Shown: positions 56,736 to 64,000 of the stretch, in pieces
Layout: each line of letters starts with the position of its first letter
How positions within the stretch are numbered: the first letter of the stretch is position 1
Assembly (NCBI GenBank): GCA_002794785.1
Contig: NBBA01000019.1
Location: 372,001-436,000 of the forward strand
Origin: Coniferiporia sulphurascens
Taxonomy: Eukaryota; Basidiomycota; Agaricomycetes; Hymenochaetales; Hymenochaetaceae
Direction: 5' to 3'
Length of the DNA stretch: 64,000 nt
Made by a program: the position numbers and the translations under genes
Notes under the pieces: generated by a model
Database searches by the model: none
What the model was told of the DNA's origin: nothing
What the model saw: the letters and a program-made list of their open reading frames with translations, nothing else

Positions 56736-57847
56736 CTATAGCCATTCCTTATTGCCCTTGTGGGATATGAAGGACCCAGTGCCCTCGACCGTGGACTTCC
56801 CAATGACATCAAGCATGGCATTGACAGACTGCTCAGGCGTAATCGGTCCCGTGAAGTTTGGATATGCCCTGCGGAAATCACTCATCATCGCTTGGAACTG
56901 CGCTATCTCTTCTTCGGATGCTGCAAAAAAAATTATATTATTACTCGGCTTCGCTTTCACGTGGAGGAAGGTGCCTACGTGTTCCGGACATGCTTGCCTC
57001 CGTGTTCACGAGACCCGGGCTCAGAGCAAGGAAGACGAAGCCATCTTTCTTATATTCCATCGCGTACTTGACGACGGCCATGTTGAGCGCAGCTTTTGAG
57101 ATGCAGTATGGGGCGGAGTAGGAGTAGCCCATGGCAAGCGTGCCCTCCAGGTCACCAACTCCCGAGCTTAAGGAAACGACCTTCTTAACTTCGCCTTCCC
57201 GTAAAAGCGGGAGGAATACGTTTGTGGTCTGGATCACGCCTATGACGTTTATATCGAACTGCGTAGATTAGTGGACGAAAAAGAGGTGAGTCACGAATAG
57301 GATGAAGAGGGGATAGGCGTACTGATTTGCGCAGGTCTTGCTCTAAGAATTCTTCCTTGTCCTTTGGGCTTTAAGGGAAGCGTTTATTGTAAAAATAGGC
57401 CCAAAATATCCCCCAAAAGATAAACGCACTATTCATCAAGATGGAAGTTTCTGCGTTCCGTTTCGACAAAGGCAGCATTGTTAATGAGCACATCGAGCTT
57501 CCCGCCAGTGATTTTCGCGACTTCTTGTGCAGCGATCTGGTTGGAGTTCAGAATATATGCAAGTAAGTTTCTATTCGGATGGCTGATCGACAAAAGGGGT
57601 ACGACCTTCAGTGCCTTGAGGTCCGTGATGTCAGCCTCAACGATGTGGATGTTCGGTCGTGCGAGATTGACGACCTTGTCCGCAGTCTTTTTGCTGCGTA
57701 CGAGCGCGAACACCAGGTTGTCTGGCGCGCTGCTGAGCTGCCGAACGAACTCGTGCTGAAACATTATGAGACATCATGAAGTCCGGCAGTAAAAAACTGG
57801 CTTACTCCAATTCCCCGCGCTGCTCCAGTTACAAGGTAGGAAGGCAT
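56736..57847 (-). CDS. Short-chain dehydrogenase/reductase, copy 2
   Basis: The ATG at 57847 opens MPSYLVTGAARGIG, followed by HEFVRQLSSAPDNLVFALVR, IHIVEADITDLKALK, KLDVLINNAAF, VVSLSSG, APYCISKAALN with YxxxK, and the end GSFISHKGNKEWL. Exon structure equals copy 1 (51183-52290). Protein differences are few and mostly mild, for example PYSISK in copy 1 against PYCISK here, and a more changed stretch near the C-terminus (FRRMYPDF against FRRAYPNF). Both copies look functional. Substrate unknown. Confidence 0.88.
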
Positions 57848-57900
57848 GTTTAGAAGATGGGGTTTGATACTGCTCTATGAAGGGCGTTGAGCTGGGACTT

Positions 57901-57906
57901 TTTATA
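57901..57906 (-). promoter_or_regulatory. TATA box of SDR copy 2
   Basis: TATAAA (within GTCGTATAAAAAGTCC) on the minus strand, 54 bp before the ATG, as in copy 1. Confidence 0.55.
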
Positions 57907-58050
57907 CGACTGCTGACTCATCTTGTGGGGTACCAGCAAGTGTGATTAGCAAGTGCGATACATGTGGAATCGCTGTTATTGTATGCCAGAACTTTCCAAA
58001 AAAACTCTGCTGACTGAGGAGAAAGAGAGATGCGAGTCGGGTTTGTACTA

Positions 58051-58602
58051 AGCGCATGTTTTCAATTGTGCGCATTGGGCCCGTCGGGTAGCAGCTTGAG
58101 GTCTCAGACTGTCCCTGACTTTCTGCAAGGCTAAAGCATGAAGCGACCTGAGACTGTAAAGACATAATCCACCCTCGGTTACGCTTCCTTATTTTCGAGC
58201 TGTTTATCCATAAGGGGCAGATCTCCTGAGTTTCATACATGAATACTCTGCATGAGAGATTCGGAACCGCCACAAAGCCAGCCGCCTACCCATGACCTTA
58301 CAGTAGTAACCTTATCGTGCCTATCTGGAGGAAATGTTTGATATATGTTACCGTTCGGCCACACCGGGTTTCGCAGTACAGTCTTATAGAGCAAGAAGGT
58401 TGATGGTGTTCCGTTGACGAAAATCATGACAAAGGAAGCCTTTGGCTGTAGTTCTCTAAATTTACCGCGTCGATCGGGGATGTTGCATAACAGCTGCACA
58501 TACCGGATTAGGAAGGTACCGAATTTTTGAGCTCATCGCTGCCGGCGTCGACACGGAGCACGAGCTGCGCTGCACGCCCCCTGCCTTCTCTCCGCCTTAT
58601 AG
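58051..58602. other. Intergenic, DBP10 promoter side
   Basis: The part from about 58380 is duplicated at 55500. No gene is seen. Confidence 0.45.
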
Positions 58603-61600
58603 ATGGCCCCATTAAAACGAAAACAACCGGTTGAAGACTCTGATTCTGAGGGCTCTGTACAGGGCTCCAGCCGAGATGGGTTCTCTGACGACGAAGTCGA
58701 CATTACGGCTGCTCTGACAGGGAAGAAAAGAATAAAGGGAGCGGACGGGGATAGCGATGACAATGCTGCCTCGGATGATGACTACGACGAGCTGGAGAAG
58801 ATAATTAGGGATTCCGTCGCAAAGAGGGATAAAAAAGAGGGGACAAAACTCCTTAAAATGACGAAGGGGAAGAAGAAAATAACGAAAGGCGAAGTGGGAG
58901 GAGGCAGTTTCCAAAGCATGGGTACGTTGAGGACCTTATCTCAAGCAATATTTTTGTTCTAACGATTAGCAGGTTTACACCCGTCCATCCTCAGGTCTCT
59001 GACTCTGCGTGGATACAAAATACCTACGCCGATCCAGAGGCTTTCCGTCCCGGCTCTCCTTGCCGACCCGCCTCGCGACCTTGTCGGCATGGCACGCACG
59101 GGTTCCGGAAAGACGCTAGCATATATGATACCCTTAGTGCAGCGACTGGGAGGGCGACACGCGACAACCTTTGGTACGCGTGCACTAATCTTGGTCCCAG
59201 CACGCGAGCTCGCGGTGCAGGTGCTGAAGGTAGGAAAGGAGCTTGCGCGCGGGTGGAGTGCAGGAGATGGTGGGCATGCTGGAGACAATGAGGATGTAGA
59301 AGGCGAGCGTACGAAGGGACAGGGGTTGAGGTGGGGCTTAGTTGTCGGAGGTGAGGGCTTGGACGAGCAGTTCGAAATGATTACGAGTAACCCGGACGTG
59401 TGAGCGCATATTTCATCCTCACTTTATTACCTTACTTATATTCACCCAAAGTGTTATCGCAACACCCGGTCGTCTCCTTCACCTCGTTGTCGAAATGAAC
59501 TTGGATTTGCGTTCTGTGCAATATGTCGTTTTCGACGAGGCTGATCGACTATTCGAAATGGGATTCGCGACGGCTTTAAATGAGATCTTACATCGGCTCC
59601 CTTCCTCAAGACAAACTCTGCTTTTTTCCGCCACTCTCCCAAAATCTCTAGTCGAGTTCGCCAAAGCTGGCCTGCAAGACCCCAAACTAGTCCGTCTCGA
59701 CGCAGAAAGCAAAATCAGTAGTGACCTTCGCATGGCATTTTTCTCCGTAAAACAAGCCGAGAAAGAAGCCTGCCTCCTAATTCTACTCCGAGACATCATT
59801 CGTGTACCGTTGGGCGATCCTCCTGAACCAGAGGACAACAAACTGTCGAAGGGGAAAGGGAAAGACGTTCAATATGCTGAACCACACCAGACGCTTATCT
59901 TCGTAGCAACCAAGCATCACGTCGAATACATCAGCAACATGCTCATCGCCGCAGGTTACTCTGTGTCGTACATCTATGGTGCGCTCGATCAAGCCGCGCG
60001 CACAGCGCACATGGAGCGCTTTCGGTACGGGCGCACGAACATCCTCGTCGTCACAGACGTCGCCGCACGCGGTATTGATATCCCCGTGCTCGCGCACGTC
60101 GTGAACTACGACTTCCCCGCGGGCGCGCGCGTATTCGTGCACCGCGTTGGACGCACCGCGCGTGCGGGCCGCACCGGGTGGGCGTGGTCGCTCGTCACCG
60201 CCGGAGAGCTCCCGCATATGCTCGACCTCCAGCTCTTCCTTGGGCGGCCGATGCGCAGCACAGCTGACGGCGGTGCGGGCGAGCGTCCATACGTTGAGTC
60301 TCTCGTGCTCGGCGCGTTTCCGCGAGCCAAGATCGACGAGGATGTTGAGTACGTGCACGGGCTGGATGGGGAGAATCATGCACTAGTGGCACAGCGGGAA
60401 GTGATGCGAAAGGGGCAGAGTATGTACGAGCGTAGTCAGGGAAAGGCAAGTCAGGCAAGCTACAAGCGCGCGAAGGAGATGATGCGTGTCGGTCAGTGGG
60501 GTTTTGCGACGACCGTCGGCGAAACGAGCATCCATCCGGTCTTCCGCCTCATGCAAGGAACTTCCACCGACGAAACCATGGAGAAGGAGGAAGAAGCGCG
60601 GAAGACGCTGTTGAAGGCGGTCAACGCTTTCTCCCCTGCAGAGACTGTGTTCGAGATCGGCAGTCGGGGGAAATCGACGAGCGCGGCCCTTATGAAGGAC
60701 AGGCGCAAGGCTCTACAGAAATCCCGGGAAAGAAGGGTAACTGCAACCAGCATTGCCGTAGACGCGGATGAGACGGAGGAAGTTATCCCCACCGCCGATG
60801 TCGAGATGGCCGACGAGGATGATATTGAGGTATGATATTTGAGGATGCGAAAATACAGGGTTAATAATGGACTCTTCAGGCCGTCTTTGCCACGAGTTCA
60901 AAACGCGGTAGATACCGTGACGAGGAGTTCTACATGTCGCATTTCCAAAAGGACGCGATGACAGAAAAAGGGTACGCAGAACTCTCCTTTACCTCCTTCC
61001 ATCTTCAGAAACGTAAAATAACCTGCCTCACAGCTACTCTCTAAAAGACGGCGCGTCCTTCGCCGAGCAGGCGAACGGAGCGACGTTCGACCTCGCGGGC
61101 GACGAAGGTGTCGCAAGCAGACAGCGGCGGACGGGGCAGGTCAAATGGGACAAGAAGAAAAAGAAATTCGTAAAGGGCGACGGCGCAGGCGCGGACAACA
61201 TGAAGATCGTGAAGACGGAAAGTGGTACACGCCTGCCCGCAACGTACCGCAGCGGCCGCTTCGACGAGTGGCGCGCCAAGACGCATGTGCATATGCCGCG
61301 CGTGGGCGACGCGGAGACGTCAGGGGGTGGAAGAGGAGGTGGGGGCGGGGGCAGTCGGGTTGCGGGTGGGAAGCGATTCAAGCACCAGGGCGCGACACCT
61401 GCTAAGCCGCTTGACAAGATGCATACAGGCTACGAGCGGAAGGTGCGCCAGCTCAAAAAGGCGCACGAGGCGGGTGGGGGCGGGGGCGAGGCTCCGGAGA
61501 GCTCGTCGGGTGCGAAGAAGGGTATGGCGAACAACAAGAAGGGGAAAAGCCGATATGGCGGGAAACCGATTGGGCGCGTCAAGTCCGAGCTCAAGTCGGC

Positions 61601-61688
61601 GGACCAGATCCGCAAGTCGAGGGAGCTTATGGAGCGCAAGAGGGCGAAAAATGCGCGGGCACCGTCTAAGAAGGGCAAGAGGCGGTGA
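58603..61688 (+). CDS. DBP10: DEAD-box ATP-dependent RNA helicase DBP10
   Basis: Five exons from the ATG at 58603. An acidic/basic N-terminus (DSDSEGSVQGSSRDGFSDDE) leads to the Q motif GYKIPTPIQ, motif I ARTGSGKT (about 59095), PARELA, ATPGRL (about 59465), DEAD in VVFDEADRLFEMG (about 59530), SAT in LLFSATLPKS, RGIDIP, and HRVGRTARAG (about 60140). The C-terminal domain has DEEFYMSHFQKDAMTEKGYS and FAEQANGATFDLAGDEG, the DBP10-specific region, then KWDKKKKKFV and a Lys/Gly-rich tail ending KKGKRR. Dbp10 acts in the nucleolus in assembly of the 60S subunit. The gene is complete. Its 5' end is duplicated as a relic at 55678. Confidence 0.95.
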
Positions 61689-61867
61689 TAGCCGTTGTAT
61701 TCGTAGAAATTCATATCTTTTGTATGTACGACCTTTGCGCACTTTTATCTCATCACAAATATGCGGGTATATAGTACACCAGAGATTGCTACATGATGGA
61801 CGAAGGATTGGTCAGCTACAGATAGTACGCATACAGGCAGGAACGAAGTGGTATACAAAAAAGAACT

Positions 61868-62945
61868 TCATCGGATTCCTGGACGCGGAACCGCCGAGGT
61901 GGACGTGGAGGAAGCAGGCCTCGAAACGCGGCTCGTAGTGCCTGCTACCGTAGGAATCGAACTTACACGGCCCCGGGTACTGGCCGACACCGCCGCTTCA
62001 AAGTAAAAAAAAGTCAGCCACACGACGATATCATGCAGGACACGAGACCCACCGGCTCTAGGCACCGCGCCTCCTCTTGCGCGCACCGACGCCCTCGTTC
62101 CACGAACGCCCCTGACTCGACCGTACCCCGCGCGCATCGCGAGCTTCTCCTTTTTCTCCGCCTCGACGCGCTCCCTCTCCTCACGTTCTTGCCGTTCAGA
62201 CTCCTCTCTTTCCAGACGTTCCCTTTCTAACTGTTCTGCACGCGCGCGTTCCTCGACCTCTCTGCGGATCTTCTCTTCAGCTTCGCGCTCTGCCTTTTCC
62301 AGTGTAGCTTCGTCCTGCAGGAATATTAGATTAGTAGTACTATAAGATTTCTTGAGAGATAACATACGTCGTCAGCTCCATGCCATCGCTCGTCGAATAT
62401 CAGCCGTGTAACAGCCTCCGATTTTGCCAGTACGTTAATATACTTGTCGAGGAGCGCGTTCGTCTGCTTCAGTTGATCAGCCACGCGCTGTCGTTAACAA
62501 TTAGTAGAACATACAAAGAGCAGTGAAGGGAGAAATAAACGCTAACCTCTGCCGAAGATCGCGTGTCACCCAGCGCGTCGTTATACATAGCGAGACCCGA
62601 GTTCAGTTTGCGCAGCACGAACAAATCCTGCCTCAAGCGGTCCTCCCGCGTCCGCGCCATCGACAAAGCCATCGCCTCCTCGTCTCTGGGTACCTCCATC
62701 TCCGCCTCATTCACGACCTCATCTTCGATATCGTCTTGCAATTCGGCGATGTCGGGCTCTGGGGGCTGGGAGGGGCGCGCGAGGAGGCTGAATGGCTGTG
62801 ACGGACCCGAGGACGGCCCGGGCTTCACGTTCAGCGAGAGCTCGGATAGAGACAGATCAGCGTCCTCTGGGCCATCGTACGATGCGTCGCCTATTTGCGA
62901 GCCGGCGAGATAATGAGAATCAAGAGATTCGTATGAAGCGTCCAT
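61868..62945 (-). CDS. DUO1: DASH complex subunit DUO1
   Basis: The ATG at 62945 starts MDASYESLDSHYLAGSQIGD, with a LSLSELSLNV motif. The conserved core is FVLRKLNSGLAMYNDALGD followed after a splice by VADQLKQTNALLDKYINVLA and KSEAVTRLIFDERW, the Duo1 pattern. A highly charged coiled coil (ERERLEREESERQEREERER) and a basic RGVRGTRASVRARGG tail follow, ending at TGA 61870-61868. The DASH/Dam1 ring links kinetochores to microtubules. It is convergent with DBP10, with 179 bp between stop codons. A 57-nt intron (GTGGGT...GAAG) in the tail is a multiple of three, so retention would keep the frame. Confidence 0.85.
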
Positions 62946-63167
62946 CGCGCAGGCGCAGAACTCAATGGCGGTAAGTTGAGATGGCAAAACACGACGCGCT
63001 GTTGACGCGTCCTGTCACAACATTTTGACGAGCAAACCGAGGGCACGAGTACTAGCTTTCGTAAGTACCAATGAAATCACTAGCGAATCTCGAGAATAAG
63101 AAGGGTCATTTATGTGTACACTCGGCGATAGAAAGTAATTTAAAAAAACAAGACATGGCAAAACAAA
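62946..63167. other. DUO1 promoter and tRNA 3' flank
   Basis: Short intergenic stretch; apart from the T run noted, nothing is seen. Confidence 0.4.
63142..63148 (-). terminator. RNA polymerase III terminator of the tRNA gene
   Basis: A run of seven T on the minus strand, about 20 nt after the tRNA 3' end, fits a Pol III stop. Confidence 0.6.
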
Positions 63168-63240
63168 TGGATGACAGGCGAATCGAACACCTGACCTCAC
63201 GCATGCGAAGCGTGCGCTCTACCAACTGAGCTAGACACCC
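63168..63240 (-). tRNA. tRNA-Ala (anticodon CGC)
   Basis: 73 nt fold as a cloverleaf: D arm GCTC/GAGC, anticodon stem CACGC/GCGTG with loop TTCGCAT (anticodon CGC, reads GCG), T arm AGGTG/CGCCT with loop TTCGATT. Acceptor pair 3-70 is G-T, the identity mark of alanine tRNAs, and base 73 is A. Pair 6-67 is T-T, one mismatch in the acceptor stem. There is no intron. A box TAGCTCAGTTGG is present; the B-box region is GTGTTCGATTC. Confidence 0.92.
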
Positions 63241-63338
63241 ATGCTGATCTGTGCAATTTGAATAATCTGAACTGCACTGATCTAATTGTTTCCTTCACGC
63301 CAATCAGAATCGAAGTTCTTTACTTCTTCACCAGAGGC

Positions 63339-64000
63339 ATGCGTCTCGCACACCGTATCCGACTTCTGCCCCGCCGTCCCTTGCAATGTCGCAGAAATTA
63401 CCACTTCAAAGCGCAGTTACTCGATGACCTGGACGCGCGCGGGATGATATCTCAAACAACAAAGTAAACACGTCGGCTTCTCTCCTGTCCCGAACCCTTT
63501 TGACAACTTTTAAGGAAGCCGTGCAGCACTCGCCCGGAGCCTTGAGCAGAAGAGCACAATCTATCTGGGCGTAGACCCGACGGCGAAGAGTCTTCATGTC
63601 GGACACCTTCTCCCGTTCATGTGTCTCCTACATTTCCATTTACGCGGTCATACTGTCATCCCGCTGGTAAGCTTCCCCGAGCCTTGGCGTCTACAAAAAG
63701 TACTGAAAAGAATAGATAGGAGGTGCGACCGGGCTCGTCGGCGATCCCTCCGGAAAGCTCGAGGAACGGACTCCGCTAGGCGAGCAGAAGGCAGTGGACA
63801 ACGTCGCGAGCCTGACAGACGCAGCGGGCAGCTTCTTCGAGTCCGCAACCGCGTATGCGGAACGCAGACTACGCCCCTCAGACAGGAGAGTTTCAGCACC
63901 TGTAGTCGCGAACAACGTCGACTGGCTAGGATCGCTCGGTCTGCTCGAGTTTTTAACAAAGGCGGGGAGGCACGCGCGTGTACCGACCATGATCAGCCGG
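63339..64000 (+). CDS. MSY1: Tyrosyl-tRNA synthetase, mitochondrial type (5' part, runs off the window)
   Basis: The ATG at 63339 opens a basic, Arg-rich N-terminus ([20 protein letters not shown]) that looks like a mitochondrial presequence, then [15 protein letters not shown]. After a splice comes [20 protein letters not shown], where HVGH is the class I HIGH motif. A second splice gives [14 protein letters not shown] (about 63720-63760). The visible part ends [27 protein letters not shown]. This is the order of bacterial/mitochondrial TyrRS, which charges mitochondrial tRNA-Tyr. The KMSKS loop and tRNA-binding domain lie beyond the window. The ATG was chosen over an in-frame ATG at 63258 because the presequence begins there. 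Confidence 0.9.

Larger units (their letters stand above)
56640..58050. repeat. Segmental duplication, copy 2 (SDR gene part)
   Basis: Counterpart of 51075-52470, in the same orientation. In copy 2 the DBP10 gene follows about 0.55 kb later. In copy 1 the DBP10 relic comes only after the P450 gene. Confidence 0.8.

Noticed and set aside
50981..61688. Secondary-metabolite gene cluster (P450 plus two SDRs)
   Set aside because: No backbone enzyme (polyketide synthase, NRPS, terpene synthase) or transporter is present, and the neighbours are core genes (PTC5-like, DBP10, DUO1). The SDR pair is explained by segmental duplication.
1..64000. CRISPR arrays, bacterial operons or riboswitches
   Set aside because: The window is eukaryotic nuclear DNA with spliceosomal introns; no regularly spaced short repeats were seen.

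Overview
The window reads as nuclear DNA of a filamentous basidiomycete, most likely an Agaricomycete (mushroom-forming fungus). Genes are split by many short introns (about 50-100 nt, GT...AG). The gene families fit this: ricin-B-fold mushroom-type lectins, tandem F-box/LRR-like genes, a DASH-complex Duo1 subunit, a Bli-3-type flavin protein, and membrane proteins with a single helix and a Ser-rich tail. Genes were called by protein motifs plus hand-read splice sites. No database search was possible.

Layout. (1) 1-2600: an AT-rich, decayed Ty1/copia retrotransposon cut off by a fold-back pair of LTRs of another retroelement. (2) 3383-11821: a large inverted duplication. Each arm carries an intact four-exon ricin-B-fold lectin gene at its outer end and about 2.5 kb of upstream DNA. 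The 2.3-kb spacer holds a solo LTR with a perfect 5-bp target duplication. The innermost 469 bp of the arms differ at one base; further out they are clearly diverged. (3) 13291-33332: housekeeping genes: serine carboxypeptidase, an SWS1/ZSWIM7-like SWIM protein, DNA topoisomerase I, complex I B12 subunit, tRNA methyltransferase TRM11, two F-box genes, ATG27, an ataxin-3-like deubiquitinase, and a Bli-3-like protein. (4) 33974-35161: a secreted CBM19-like protein. (5) 35678-42123: an apparently full-length LINE with a 16-bp target duplication, an intact endonuclease/RT/RNase H ORF and an ORF1 slipped at two C runs. (6) 42840-50299: two single-pass membrane proteins, an unknown ORF and a PTC5-like PP2C phosphatase. 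(7) 51075-61688: a tandem segmental duplication with two SDR genes, a P450 gene lying inside one copy, a truncated DBP10 relic and the intact DBP10 helicase gene. (8) 61868-64000: DASH subunit DUO1, a tRNA-Ala(CGC) gene, and the 5' part of mitochondrial tyrosyl-tRNA synthetase.

Functional links are mostly by neighbourhood. ATG27 and the ataxin-3-like gene are divergent over a 269-bp interval, and TOP1 and the complex I subunit are divergent over 340 bp. The SDR and P450 genes could form a small oxidative pair, but the core-gene neighbours and the duplication history argue against a classic metabolite cluster. The most unusual structures are the lectin palindrome with its sharp identity step, and the SDR/DBP10 duplication with a P450 inside one copy.
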